A stretch of DNA of 64,000 nucleotides from Labia minor (Eukaryota > Arthropoda > Insecta > Dermaptera > Spongiphoridae): assembly GCA_963082975.1 (NCBI GenBank), contig OY720349.1, forward strand, positions 43,443,962 to 43,507,961. Direction: 5' to 3'. Positions within the stretch are counted from its first letter, which is position 1; each line of letters begins with the position of its first letter. Positions 37,085 through 47,723 of this stretch are shown in pieces. The notes under the pieces were generated by a model. That model had not been told where the DNA came from, searched no databases, and saw only the letters and a list, made by a program, of their open reading frames with translations. Both the position numbers and the translations under genes were made by a program.

Positions 37085-37790
37085 AAGACGAAGGATAATA
37101 ATATTCGAGAAGAATTTAAATAGACGTTGTAATTGAGTAACGCCTGTTATTATGCAGTAAAGGGGCTTATCTCATCAAAGAGGATCAAAATTAAAATATA
37201 TAAAACAATTATTTTTCATGTTGATCGATGACTAGGGTGACCATATTTCGAAAACACCAAACCGGGACAAACGGATAACCTTTTTTTTTAGAACTAAAAT
37301 GAAAAAATTTTGAAAAAAAAATTACGAAATGTCCTAAATATTAAAAAAACGGGACAGTAGGGTGTCCCGAAGACATTTTTGGGACAGAGCACCTAAAAAC
37401 GGGACGTTTGGTCACCGTATCGATGACTCTGGGAGATGAGAGTAGATTTAGAGTATTTGTGAGATTAATATTATTCGCAGCATTTCTAGGCCAAAAGAAG
37501 ATGAGGTCACAGGGGGATGGCGGAAATGGCATAACGAGAAATAATGTCCAGATATAGTTAAGGTTATAAAATCGAGGAGGCTGGGATGGGAAGGGGACGT
37601 GGTTGGAATTGGGGAAACTTGGAATTGGGAGAAACCGATTGGGAAACATCCGGTGGAAGACCAAGGACCAAGGTGGGTGGACAATGAAGGAAGGGACATG
37701 GGAGAGATGGGACAGGGTAGGATTTGGTTGTAGCTCAGGATAGGAACTTTCGAAAACTGTAGAGACACAGAGTTAGATAAATATAACATA
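37085..37790 (+). pseudogene. LINE reverse-transcriptase C-terminal fragment, split by a hAT MITE
   Basis: The plus-strand frame before the MITE reads NNIREEFK, then NACYYAVKGLISSKRIKIKI and YKTIIFHVD, matching the ...KLRIYKT(L/I)IRPVLLYG region downstream of LINE polymerase domains. After the MITE the frame resumes with RLRVF...LGQKK, a KSRRLGWEGDV-like stretch (canonical R.RWAGHV) and SGGRPRTKVGG (canonical GRPR.RW.D), then a VAQDR segment. Stops and frameshifts are many. The fragment resembles the abundant arthropod endonuclease-reverse transcriptase LINEs; the clade is not assigned. Confidence 0.82.
37233..37419. mobile_element. 187-bp hAT MITE inserted in the LINE fragment
   Basis: Starts TAGGGTGACCATATTTC and ends with GTTTGGTCACCGTA, an inverted pair. 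A perfect 8-bp duplication TCGATGAC flanks it (37225-37232, 37420-37427). CCGGGAC and CGGGACAGTAGGGTGTCCCG motifs lie inside. Removing the element and one duplication joins the two LINE coding segments. Confidence 0.93.
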
Positions 37791-37929
37791 TACAATAATA
37801 ATATATAATTAATTTACTGATTAAATTAAAATATATTTTACAAGAAAACAAATACATGTCTTATCTACTTATACTGATTGAAACAAAATGGATGAAAACC
37901 TTTTACATACAGACTTTCAACCAAATACT

Positions 37930-38005
37930 ATGTATCACTCGGGGGTACAGGGGGCGGAGCCCCCGTCTAGGTGTGAAGAGCGCCGAACGCGCTCGGAGCA
38001 GCTAG
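37930..38005 (+). mobile_element. Helitron-like 3' terminus with two hairpins
   Basis: A perfect 6-bp-stem hairpin GAGCGC-CGAAC-GCGCTC (37978-37994) is followed after 7 bases by CTAG (38002-38005) and then T, the Helitron 3' architecture of hairpin plus CTRR at an A/T target. A second perfect hairpin GGGGGC-GGA-GCCCCC lies at 37950-37964. A TC preceded by A occurs at 37935, so a very short element or a truncated tail are both possible. No Rep/helicase coding sequence is present. Confidence 0.6.
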
Positions 38006-38194
38006 TTAAAATTATTAATAGAAAATGAATTTAAACAAATATTAAATTAACGATTTTTTTTAATTGAAAAATTATATTAACCAACAAAATTTATTTATAT
38101 AAAAAGAAAAATATTAAGTCTACCTTAATTTAATTTGTAATCTCTCTAGACTCCAACTCCTCCAACCTTTTATTCTATCAAACATTTTTTAATT

Positions 38195-38270
38195 CAGCGT
38201 TTCTCAACCTTACAATATTTGAGGCCCAGTTTTTAATTATAATTTTTATCTTGTCACCCTCTGACAATTA
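38195..38270 (+). mobile_element. hAT-like terminal fragment
   Basis: CAGCGTTTCTCAACCTTACA resembles the CAG.G.TTCTCAA ends of hAT transposons and is followed by GAGGCCCAGTTTTTAATTA. No matching opposite end was located nearby, so this is probably a truncated copy. Confidence 0.4.
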
Positions 38271-38389
38271 AACAATTATATATTTTAAGTATTTTGGATA
38301 CGGAATTTAAATTATTTATAACTAACTGGCGAAGCAAATGTTTTTCTAAGTGTATGTGTGCTTTCTCCTCTTTCAGACAGTTAATCAAT

Positions 38390-39006
38390 TTTTTTATATA
38401 CATTTGTATAAGTATACACTTTTATAATATGTAAAATATTTAAATATTATAATTTTTGAAATACATAGTTTAATGATAAAAATAGGAAAAAATATTAATA
38501 ATACACTTAAAAAGAGCTTTATTAAGAAGTAAAGTAGACATAAATCACAAGGAACACATTAGTATCTTGAACAAATTTAAGATTTTTTAAAATTAGTTTT
38601 CATCAATTCACACTTAATTCATAGATTTATTTTACAAAGTAAGCATATTAAAACACATCTAAAAAACGGATATGATTACGTTCGAAAATTATCATAATAC
38701 AGCAAATATTAAATAAATTAAAAAAATTTGCAATTGAAAATAAAACAAATTATACTAATGTATAATAATTTTAATAAAACATTAAACTAAACATAAACTA
38801 AATTGATTACAAAAAAAAAAAAAATCTAAGTTTATGACAAGAAAATAGGTACCACATAAAAAAGAAACACTAATTTTGATTTTGATATAAATTTTCAAAA
38901 AAAACATCAAAACTTATAATTATTAAGATAGATAAAATTTACATTTTCAGATTGTTAATTTTACTAAAAAACTTTAATTAAAATATAAAAAGTTCTTAAT
39001 TTATGA
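38390..39006. repeat. Receptor unit 1, duplicated 3' flank
   Basis: The DNA downstream of receptor 1 is homologous to 44553-45054, 50818-51446 and 55746-57222. Shared landmarks are ATACACTTTTATAATAT, AATTCACACTTAATTCATA and GGAAAATTACCATAATATAG-like stretches. A TTTATT (minus-strand AATAAA) at 38626-38631 is conserved in all four units and could be a polyadenylation signal about 380 bp beyond the stop. Copy 1 lacks the 80-bp insertion present in units 3 and 4. Confidence 0.75.
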
Positions 39007-40755
39007 TTATATGGATGAAAAATATAATATATTTGATTTATACAAGTAGAAATAGAATATTTCTAATAAAAAACTAATTAAAGCAAATAGATAGCCAATG
39101 ATGAGTAATAAAAATGCAATTTTAAGATCATTAATTGAAAATATTTTAATTTTTTCATTAGTATTCTCGTTTTCTTTTAATATTGTAGTTATTTCTTTCA
39201 TTTCACTTTGTAATTGAAACCATTGAGGAATCCCACTTTGTACAAATATTAGGAAGGTTGTTTGAAGTGAATTAAAAAATGGAAATACTCTAATGGGTTC
39301 TGTATCAATATTTAAAAATCCTGTTATTAGAATTTCATCTAAAATATAAAGATTTTTAGAAAAAGTTTCAATATTTTTGAAAAGTTTTTTTGATGTCTCA
39401 TACGAATAAAAGAGTGCGGTCTTTGGTTTCGTTAGGATTTTTTCATAAATATTGGTAGAATTAATAGAATTTTTGTTTTTCTTATAATCGAAAGGCATAT
39501 ATACATCAATTAAATGTTTCAACATATTATGATATAGCAAATTTCTTCTAGCAAATTTATCTCCAAATAACGTATAACAAATTTGATTGAATTGACAATA
39601 AATTGAATAATTATTTTCACTGAGCGATTCAATATTATCAATTAAAGGGTATTTTATAGGAACTTGTAGATTTCGATATAAAATCGATTGAATTCCACAA
39701 ATAATGACTATGGAAATTAGCATAATTGAAACAGCCAAAATTCTTAAAGAATTCTTGTTCAAGGAGCTCATCCAATAAATCACTTCCGTTGAGAATAAAC
39801 TTAACATTTTACAGAAACTAGATAAAATATCGTTGTCAGTGAATAAATACCAAATGATAGAACAAACAATCCAAGAAATTAACAACGCCAACCAGACAAG
39901 CCAATGTAAGGTTTTAACAATGGCCTGCCAAGGTGGAAGGGAGCCATTCCGTTGTACGATTACACACAACTGAATCGTATAAAAAGCGTATTTGTCACGA
40001 ATTCCAGGTTGTAACATATTTATAATTGGTTCATTAATAATATTAATCTGTATATTAGGATCTTCTATATTTGGCATTCCAATCCTTACTTCAGGAATTA
40101 CATTTGCATTTAATTTGGTTTTGAAATAATCAATAAAAAATAAAGTCATTCCTTTCGGTTTATCAAATTGATTATAACTATAAATGAATGATATATTATA
40201 ACCATAATAATTTGGTTTTCTATTAAAATATGCATATTTAATGTTTTTAACAATTTCTGGTTGTTGATTTCTTAATGGATTTTTCATCCAGACTTCATAA
40301 TAATTATGATAATCACAAAAGAGTACACTATGAAAAAATACAACTTGTTGATTATTGAAATCTGGACACTTTCTTATATTCATGTCCAAATAAAAGATAA
40401 TATGATCTTCTGTACGAAAATAGGTATAAAAATACAGGAAATTAGTAAGCTCATCTAAATTTCTATGTAAAATAATTACATTACACCATCGGCATAGGTA
40501 TATTTTTTCATTAATTTTATTTTCGTTTAAAATAAACATTTTTTTTATTTTGTTTCCAATCTTCTGTATGAATTCATTTTGATATGTATAATTGTCATTT
40601 GTTAATATTACTGTCGCAAAATCTTTATTTAAATATGTTTCTAAAAAATTAATGAAAAGATCATAATTTCTTATTTCTTGTGATAGTGAAAATTCATCTC
40701 CTTTTACATAAATAATCACATATATAATTATCAGATTGCTCAATGTTAGGAACAT
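39007..40755 (-). CDS. Ionotropic-receptor-like chemoreceptor, array member 1
   Basis: A single-exon protein of 582 residues resembling divergent arthropod ionotropic receptors (IRs), iGluR-related ligand-gated channels of sensory neurons. Residues 1-19 form a signal peptide (MFLTLSNLIIIYVIIYVKGD). A reduced extracellular part follows, then S1 (about 180-280) ending QRNGSLPPWQAIVKTLHW. M1 is about 284-305, the pore loop 310-330, M2 335-360, S2 about 365-538 and M3 543-572. N-glycosylation sequons are visible at NYT 55, NIS 187, NYS 382 and NST 432. Length fits IRs lacking the large amino-terminal domain. The ATG is chosen because it begins the signal peptide and is conserved in all four paralogues. 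TATAAAAG lies about 200 bp upstream. Family assignment is by architecture; the ligand is unknown. Confidence 0.88.
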   Translation of the reverse strand: MFLTLSNLIIIYVIIYVKGDEFSLSQEIRNYDLFINFLETYLNKDFATVILTNDNYTYQNEFIQKIGNKIKKMFILNENKINEKIYLCRWCNVIILHRNLDELTNFLYFYTYFRTEDHIIFYLDMNIRKCPDFNNQQVVFFHSVLFCDYHNYYEVWMKNPLRNQQPEIVKNIKYAYFNRKPNYYGYNISFIYSYNQFDKPKGMTLFFIDYFKTKLNANVIPEVRIGMPNIEDPNIQINIINEPIINMLQPGIRDKYAFYTIQLCVIVQRNGSLPPWQAIVKTLHWLVWLALLISWIVCSIIWYLFTDNDILSSFCKMLSLFSTEVIYWMSSLNKNSLRILAVSIMLISIVIICGIQSILYRNLQVPIKYPLIDNIESLSENNYSIYCQFNQICYTLFGDKFARRNLLYHNMLKHLIDVYMPFDYKKNKNSINSTNIYEKILTKPKTALFYSYETSKKLFKNIETFSKNLYILDEILITGFLNIDTEPIRVFPFFNSLQTTFLIFVQSGIPQWFQLQSEMKEITTILKENENTNEKIKIFSINDLKIAFLLLIIGYLFALISFLLEIFYFYLYKSNILYFSSI

Positions 40756-40952
40756 TTTTTGATAGAAAGTAAAACTATTAGTACTTTACTTTTTAATAAA
40801 TAATTTTTGATTTTCTTCCTAAACACTTCATTAATATTTTAATTTTATTTAAGAATAAATGAACTATATTTTTTATAATAAATAAATTAAGATTTTAAAA
40901 AAAATTTCCTGCTCTGATTTAATTTCCTAAACTCTAATTTTCTACAATATTA

Positions 40953-40960
40953 CTTTTATA
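40953..40960 (-). promoter_or_regulatory. TATA box of receptor 1
   Basis: TATAAAAG on the minus strand, about 200 bp before the ATG. The surrounding TATAAATATAAAAGTAATAT is aligned with TATGGATATAAAAGTAATAT in unit 2 and a similar stretch in unit 3. It would place transcription start near 40925, leaving a short untranslated leader. Confidence 0.5.
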
Positions 40961-41190
40961 TTTATACTTTCTAATACATAGATTACAATTAAAAAATGTG
41001 GATTTTGTTTATCAAAACACAACTTCCAACACATATATGTGTATTATAATTAAATTTTACTTTTTTTTACAAATTTTCATTGTACTAATAGTAGTTTTAT
41101 TTATAATAAGTACTTTAGTTTTTTAAAAAAGTTTATGATTTCAATTACCAAAATATCTATCCGAAGATTACTTTGTCACGATCAAATGAG

Positions 41191-41262
41191 GTTAACTATC
41201 ACTTTCATGCACTTTGTTCTAATTCAAAGAACAATTGTTATTGTTGTTTCATACACCGGTCT
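41191..41262 (-). promoter_or_regulatory. Conserved upstream block of receptor 1 with everted repeat
   Basis: This block lies 436-507 bp before the start codon. It contains TTGTTCT and AGAACAA separated by 7 bases, and is followed by a TTGTTGTTTCATACACCGGT motif. The same block is found at corresponding places upstream of the other three receptors while much of the neighbouring AT-rich DNA has diverged, so it is a candidate enhancer or promoter element. No binding factor is known. Confidence 0.55.
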
Positions 41263-41397
41263 TGAATTCCTCTATTAAAATTCAACCACAAATGATATTA
41301 ACTTCTACTTTTATTCCTATTTATCATTTAAATCTAAAAAAAAAATACAAAAATTATATAAATAAACACTCAACGAAGATATTTGGTATTATATAAT

Positions 41398-42087
41398 AAA
41401 TAAGTTGACCTGTGGCCAGGTCCGAACCGACCGACGGTTTGAAGTAAATTAATTTCCAACTACAGAAATAAGTTCAAATAATTTTAATATATCTATTAAT
41501 GTAATAAAAAACAGATATGGATACATAAATAATAAATATAAACATTTTTAATTTTATTTTATTTATAATATATATGCAAGACCAGGCTGTGACGTCATGA
41601 ATGGCTGGATGACGTCATATAATTTTAAATCAAGAAAAAACTAATAAATATGATTTTCCCGAGGATAAAACCAATACAAAGTGCATGATTTGTGGTGATA
41701 TATAAAAAAATCTCCTTTGGTGTGAAAATAACCCTTCCCTTCCTATCGTCGATTGCTAATACTACCACTTCCGGTTTCCGGATTTGCACCAAAAGTTGAT
41801 CAATTCATCCCACTGATGCATTAAGTAAATATACCAAATTTCATCAAAATCGGTTGAGCCGTTCAGGCTGTACACATCTATACGGACGGACAGACGGACG
41901 GACGGACAGACGGACAGACATCATGCTAAAAATACTTTTTTCTGTTTAGAAAATGCATGATTCGTGGAGATATGTAAAAATCTCCACATGTGAAATTTGG
42001 TGTGAAAACAATACCTCCCTTACTATCGTCGGTCGGTAATGAAATTTGGTGTGAAAACAATACCTCCCTTACTATCGTCGGTCGGTA
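41398..42087 (-). mobile_element. Repeat R, copy 4 with duplicated terminus
   Basis: Full-length minus-oriented copy. Its right end is duplicated: GAAATTTGGTGTGAAAACAA through TCGTCGGTCGGTA occurs twice in tandem (last copy about 42040-42087). This explains its greater length of 690 bp. It inserted between receptor unit 1 and the duplicated DNA that continues at 42115. Confidence 0.87.
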
Positions 42088-42114
42088 AAAACCATTGATT
42101 TTTCTTAAAATTAA

Positions 42115-42800
42115 TAAACATAATCAAAATCCGATAAACAATAATTAATTTAAATATAACATACATTTTAAGGAAATTATGATCATTTCAACATGGATAC
42201 CAAGTATTAAATGACATCATTTTCTCTAATACTTTCATATAAAAAAACTATCAACGAATAAACCCATCAACAGGGAATATGATTAAATATGATAAATCAC
42301 TTCAATCATATATATTCATATTTTATTATAATATCGATAATAATTTTATATTAGGTAAATTATAGAATTGTATTAAAATTAATTTAATAAATGGACCAGA
42401 ATCAAAATAAAAAAATTTAAATTTGTATATAAATAAATAATAATTAATTTTTAAATATTATTTATTATATTAAGCCTTTGTTAATGCTTATCTCTTTGTG
42501 TTTCTCTAGGTGGCATTCATAAGCGGATTATATATTATAGGTATAACTACACACAAATTTTAAGTTTTCATAAACTTAAAAATGTTTATTTGATAATTTT
42601 CCTAATAACAATTTTTATTTATAAAAATCCATCGGCGTTATATGAATGACTGGAACCATGTCAAAAATGATCTGATCTGACTCCGTACCGACTTTTATTA
42701 TATCTTAATTTAATTTATTCGGAGCCGGAGTCGGATTGGAATTAGAGTATATTTCTTAGAAAATATAATAGCATTAGGAGTTATGCATTTACGTATGAAT
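42115..42800. repeat. Receptor unit 1, duplicated far 5' flank
   Basis: Homologous to 47797-48375, 54354-54945 and, in part, 59524-59790. Shared landmarks include CATTTTAAGGAAATTATGAT, TTCAACATGGATACCAAG, and GGAACCATGTCAAAAATGATC. Unit 1 is the most divergent of the long copies. The rest of the interval to 43406 shows nothing recognisable apart from TE-like texture at 43140-43260. Confidence 0.75.
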
Positions 42801-43416
42801 ATCTTTATAAGTTAGCTTCTACGCGCTTGTTCTGGATTCCGTTAATACTCTAAGAAGCCACACGGGTTAATTAATTAATTACATACTTATTTCAGTACAT
42901 AATATATTCTGTCACACATTACTCTACAATTACTGACCAGGCTCTCTTATTTCCAAAATTTATTTTGCATCTAATTAACCAAAGTCTTATTAAGACGTTC
43001 GTTCAAGCCATTTGAATTTGGACATATTTAAAAATCAAATCAATATTCTTGTTTTGGAGGTATATCTTTAGTTCCCTCGAGTTTAGACCAGTATATTGAT
43101 AGGTTAAAATTATTTTAATTTTATTATTAATACACTTTACTTAACTCACACTGTCAGATTGTCCCTGTGTTGTTTGTCCGCGGCATTTTATAATCGATAT
43201 TTCAACAACTTCCCGTCATTCAATCAACTTGAAATTTTGCATACGCGCTTGCTCCTGCTAATAATACACGAATCAATTGAAAAATCCACTGAATTATTTA
43301 TCTATTAGTGGTAATTAATTAACTAAACTTTTATATTCGGAATATGGAATAGTTCACTATTTCAATCATAGATGGCGATAGCAGTTCTTCAGACGCTGAA
43401 CACGACTAAAAAGTAT

Positions 43417-43655
43417 AAAATAAATTTAAGTAAAAAGAAATATTTTTAAAAAACACACTTTACTTAAAATTACACTAAAAAGTAAAAAATAAAATCACTG
43501 TAAAGTGTGTGCGCCCAATAGTGGAAGCAAATGTTTTACGGTGTTATTATAATTTGAGCGCACACACTTTACAGCGATTTTATTTTTTACTTTTTAGTGC
43601 AATTTTAAGTAAAGTGTGTTTTTTAAAAATATTTCTTTTTACATAAATTTATTTT
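43417..43655. repeat. Large inverted repeat, about 98-bp arms and 43-bp spacer
   Basis: The left arm 43417-43514 and right arm 43558-43655 are near-perfect reverse complements, meeting at GTGTGTGCGC / GCGCACACAC. Each arm itself holds ACACACTTTAC and GTAAAGTGTGT, so smaller foldbacks nest inside. This is a foldback-type MITE or a hairpin locus. No clear target duplication was found. Confidence 0.88.
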
Positions 43656-44411
43656 TCTTAGTTAATTGATTTATAACTTTATAAGTGGGCAATTTAATTT
43701 ATTGTCCTTTTATTGTGAATCTAGTGAAGTGATCAATCAATATATTCATATACCGCTTACTAGAACGATTACCTTAAAAACTATCTACAGAATCAATAGA
43801 TAAAATTTCGTAACACTTTTTTGTTGGTTCCAGTCTTGACAAGACCAGTAAGTCTATTACTTTTAGTTTTAATTTCTACACATATTTGACAATTTGAAAA
43901 TTCACTTACAAGGAGATGGCAAGAATTGTAAAATCGCTTTTTGAATGAGTTTAGGAATTGTATTTCTTTATTTTATTTTACTATCTATCTATATATTATT
44001 AATATTTGTGTAATTATTTCTTTTAAAATAGAATAAAATCTATTATTTACAAAAATCGATTTGCATGTACAGGAATAATATCTTCTTAAGACGCTTTCAC
44101 TTTGTAGAGGTTAGCGATCCATATGTCAAGATATCTTTTGGAAACTGCAGCTCTAAATAATATAAATATAAAAGAATTTTATAAAATAGTTCATTCGTTA
44201 GAGTAAGATGAGGAAGGGATTTGAGTGGAGGGTCTTAGTTTTCGAGAAAATCGCTAGTAAAGTTTTTATTTTCTCCAACATCAGTTAAATAGCTTTGAAA
44301 TATAAATAAATAGTATAAATAGTCATAACTGTGCTAGCAAAGGATATTATTTTTAGGTTTTTTCTCCAAAGCCACTTTCCTAAAATTTATATATAATTAA
44401 AAAAAATTATC
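43656..44411. other. AT-rich intergenic DNA, nothing recognised
   Basis: Unique DNA between the inverted repeat and a LINE fragment. No coding signal. Confidence 0.35.
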
Positions 44412-44552
44412 ACGTTTCTTTCATCTTGGTCATTATCCTTCCTCTTGGAAAATAGCCAAGATAATTATGGTTCCAAAACCGGGCAAGCCGCCAGAGGAGG
44501 CTGTATCTTATAGTTCGATCAATCTCCTCTCTATTGTCTCTAAACTCTCCTT
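44412..44552 (+). pseudogene. LINE (jockey-like) reverse-transcriptase fragment
   Basis: The plus-strand frame reads HYPSSWKIAKIIMVPKPGKP followed by PEEAVSYSSINLLSIVSK, a clear match to the SWK.A.I..I.KPGK.P....SYRPISLL..V.K block at the start of the polymerase domain of jockey-type LINEs. The SYRPISLL core is mutated to SYSSINLL. Only about 45 codons remain. The fragment ends where the duplicated receptor flank begins. Confidence 0.85.
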
Positions 44553-45054
44553 TATATATCAATATATAAATATACACTTTTATAATATATAAATTATTTA
44601 AAGATCATAATTGTTGAAATTCATATTTCCATGATAAAAATAGGAAAAAATATTAATGATACACCGAAAAAGAATTTTATTAAGAAGTAAAATAGATATA
44701 AATCACATTTTAAAGATATTAACAAATAAACAAATGGAACATTAATATTTTGAAAAATTTAAGATTTTTTAAAATTAGTTTTCATAAATTCACACTTAAT
44801 TCATAGATTTATTTTATAAAATAAAGATTTTAAAAAACATCAAAAAACACATATCATTAAATTCGAAAATTACCATAATATAGCAAACATTAGATTAATA
44901 AATTTGCAATTGGATTTAAGTAAATAACATAATTTATATTAATGTGTAGAATATAATAATTTATTTAAAATATAAAACTTTAGAGAGTAATTATATTAAA
45001 GGTTAACTTTAATGAGAAACTTTAAATAAAATATAAAAATTACTTAATTTATGA
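44553..45054. repeat. Receptor unit 2, duplicated 3' flank
   Basis: Aligned with 38390-39006 but shortened by a deletion just downstream of the stop (the region equivalent to 38790-38960 is largely missing). The conserved TTTATT is at 44818-44823. Confidence 0.75.
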
Positions 45055-46800
45055 TTATATGGATGAAAGATATAATATATTTGATTTATACAAGTAGAAA
45101 TAGAATATTTCTAATAAAAAACTAATTAAAGCAATTAAATACCCAATAATGAGTAGTAAAAATGCAATTTTAAGATCATTAATTGAAAATATTTTAATTT
45201 TTTCATTAGTATTCTCGTATTCTCTTAATATTGTAATTATTTCTTTCATTTCACTTTGTAATTGAAACCATTGAGGAATTCCACTTTGTACAAATTTTAG
45301 AAAGGTTATTTGAAGTGACTTAAAAAATGGAAATACTCTACCAGGTTCTGTCTCAATATTTAAAAATCCTGTTATTAGAATTTCGTCTAGAATATAAAGA
45401 TTTTTAGAAAATGTTTCAATATTTTTGAAAAGTTTTTTTGATGTCTCACACGAATAAAGGAGTGCGGTATTTGGATTCGTTAGGATATTTTCATAAATAT
45501 TGGTAGAATTAATAGAATTTTTGTTTTTCTTATAACTGAAAGGCATATATACACCTATAAGTTGGTTCATCATTTTATGAAATAACAATTCTCTTCGAAC
45601 ATATCGATCTAAAAATAAAGTATAACAAATATAATTGAATTGACAATAAATTGAATAATTATCTTCACTGAGCGATTCAATATTATCAATTAAAGGGTAT
45701 TTTATAGGAACTTGTAGATTTCGATATAAAATTGATTGAATTCCACAGATTATGACTATGGAAATTAGCATAATTGAAACAGCTAAAATTCTTAAAGAAT
45801 TCTTGTTCAAGGAGCTCATCCAATAAATCGCTTCTGTTGTAAATAAACTTAACATTTTACAGAAACTAGATAAAATATCGTTGTCAGTAAACAAATACCA
45901 AATGATAGAACAAACAATCCAAGAAATTAACAACGCCAACCAGACAAGCCAATGTAAGGTTTTAACAATGGCCTGCCAAGGTGGAAGGGAGCCATTCCGT
46001 TGTACGATTACACACAACTGAATCGTATAAAAAGCGTATTTCTCACGAACCCCAGGAAATACCATATTTATAATTGGTTCATTAATAATATTAATCTCTA
46101 TATTATGTTGTACTTCTTGTGGCATTCCAATCATAACTTCAGGAATTACATTTGCATTCAATTTGGTTTTAAAAAAATCAATAAATAATAAAGTCATTCC
46201 TTTCGGTTTATCAATTTGATTAAAACTATAAAAGATTGATATATTATAACCATAATAATTTGGTTTTCTATTAAAATATGCATATTTAATATTTTTAACA
46301 ATTTTTGGTTGTTGATTTCTTAATGGATTTTTCATCCAGACTTCATAATAATTATGATAATCACAAAAGAGTAAACTATTAAAAAATACAACTTGTTGAT
46401 TATTAAAATCTGGACATTTTCTTATATTCATGTCCAAATAGAAGATAATAGAATCTTCTGAAGTCAAATAGTAAGTAAATTGTTTGAAATAAATCTCATC
46501 TAAATTTTTTTGTATAATAATTACATTACACCATCGGCATTGGTATATTTTATCATTAATTTGATTTTCGTTTAAAATAATAATTTTTTTAATTTTGTTT
46601 CCAATCTTCTGTATGAATTCATTTTGATATGTATAATTTTCATTTGTCAATATTACATTTACAAAATCTTTATTTAAATATGTTTCTAAAAATTTAATGA
46701 AAAGATCATAATTTCTTATTTCTTGTGATAGTGAAAATTCATCTCCTTTTACGTAAAAAATAAGATATATAATTATCAGATTGCTCAATGTTAGGAACAT
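45055..46800 (-). CDS. Ionotropic-receptor-like chemoreceptor, array member 2
   Basis: A single-exon protein of 581 residues, collinear with member 1: signal peptide (about 1-19), S1, M1, pore loop, M2, S2, M3. The channel core from KYAFYTIQLCVIVQRNGSLP to the end of M2 differs from member 1 at very few positions (for example STEVIY becomes TTEAIY). Differences cluster at about residues 80-120, at 222-252 (PQEVQHNIEI in place of PNIEDPNIQI) and in S2 at about 396-424 (LDRYVRRELLFHKMMNQLIG in place of GDKFARRNLLYHNMLKHLID). The reading frame is intact and ends in the same LSSI-type tail. Transcription probably starts from TATAAAAG at 47059-47066. Ligand and expression site unknown. Confidence 0.88.
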   Translation of the reverse strand: MFLTLSNLIIIYLIFYVKGDEFSLSQEIRNYDLFIKFLETYLNKDFVNVILTNENYTYQNEFIQKIGNKIKKIIILNENQINDKIYQCRWCNVIIIQKNLDEIYFKQFTYYLTSEDSIIFYLDMNIRKCPDFNNQQVVFFNSLLFCDYHNYYEVWMKNPLRNQQPKIVKNIKYAYFNRKPNYYGYNISIFYSFNQIDKPKGMTLLFIDFFKTKLNANVIPEVMIGMPQEVQHNIEINIINEPIINMVFPGVREKYAFYTIQLCVIVQRNGSLPPWQAIVKTLHWLVWLALLISWIVCSIIWYLFTDNDILSSFCKMLSLFTTEAIYWMSSLNKNSLRILAVSIMLISIVIICGIQSILYRNLQVPIKYPLIDNIESLSEDNYSIYCQFNYICYTLFLDRYVRRELLFHKMMNQLIGVYMPFSYKKNKNSINSTNIYENILTNPNTALLYSCETSKKLFKNIETFSKNLYILDEILITGFLNIETEPGRVFPFFKSLQITFLKFVQSGIPQWFQLQSEMKEIITILREYENTNEKIKIFSINDLKIAFLLLIIGYLIALISFLLEIFYFYLYKSNILYLSSI

Positions 46801-47058
46801 TTTTTGGTAGAAAGTAAAACTATTACTACTTTAGTTTATAAGAAATAATTTTGGGTTCCCTTCTTTCACAAAAAAAAAAGAAAAAAAAATTACTTTCAAT
46901 CACAGAAATAAAATCTTATTTATATAAATTCTTAATTACTATTTTAATTTTATTTAAGAATAAATGAATTAATATTTTTTTGCAAATTGATCAAGAATTT
47001 TAAAAAAATTTCCTTCCTTGATTTGATTTCCTAAAACACTAATTTTTCTTGAATATTA

Positions 47059-47066
47059 CTTTTATA
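47059..47066 (-). promoter_or_regulatory. TATA box of receptor 2
   Basis: TATAAAAG on the minus strand in the context TATGGATATAAAAGTAATAT, about 260 bp before the ATG. It aligns with the element in units 1 and 3. Confidence 0.5.
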
Positions 47067-47276
47067 TCCATACTTTCTAATACATTTAGGTTTAAAAAGT
47101 GTCTATTATCTTCAGTATAACTCAACATACACACACATTCAAATGCACACTAATTATAATTTTATTTTCAGTAAGTGCTATAGTTTTATCAAAATAGTTT
47201 ATGGTTCCATATACCAAAATATTTTTATAAATTTATATATATAATATTTATTAAAAGAAATCAATTCAATGATGCT

Positions 47277-47337
47277 TCACTTTCATGCACTTTGTTCTAT
47301 TTCAAAGAACAATTGTTGTTGTTTCGTACACCGGTCT
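47277..47337 (-). promoter_or_regulatory. Conserved upstream block of receptor 2
   Basis: The everted repeat TTGTTCT/AGAACAA is intact, 477-537 bp before the start codon. It is followed by TTGTTGTTTCGTACACCGGT. Confidence 0.55.
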
Positions 47338-47458
47338 CCATTAAAATTCAAATGCAAATGGTTTTAACTCCTCCTTTGATTCGAATTTATTTCTTTAAAT
47401 CTAAAACAAAAATAAAAATTTTATAAATAAATACTCATAGATATTTGGTACTATTGAA

Positions 47459-47665
47459 TAAAAATGAGCTGTGACAAGGCACACAGAACAGACCGACAAT
47501 TTGAAATAAATTAATTTCCAAACAACATTATATATATATATATATCTATATATAAAATCAGAAAAAAAAAATTTTTTATAACTTGAATTAATATGACTAA
47601 ATTATATTATCGTGATTTTTATTTTTAGTTTAATTACTCAATTATTAATTACTACTATATTTTAA
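47459..47665 (-). mobile_element. Repeat R, divergent subfamily, partial copy
   Basis: The left end AATGAGCTGTGACAAGGC through CAGACCGACAATTTGAAATA is a diverged version of the R left end. It continues through AT-rich DNA and TTTAATTACTCAATTATTAA up to about 47665, matching the reverse complement of 62563-62743. It defines an R subfamily with a different interior. Confidence 0.65.
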
Positions 47666-47723
47666 GTGAAGGGCCCGAATCCGATAATTAAATAGGCCAA
47701 CATACTAGATGCCAACGGTGGCC

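Noticed and set aside
37341-37795. Two overlapping proline/serine-rich minus-strand frames of 107 and 115 codons
   Set aside because: They are antisense to the LINE remnant and run through the hAT MITE; the plus strand gives the recognisable reverse-transcriptase tail.
46000-46188. Plus-strand open frames inside the receptor genes (also 52144-52413, 52392-52580, 57893-58162)
   Set aside because: They are antisense shadows of the conserved receptor coding sequence and recur only because the genes are paralogous.
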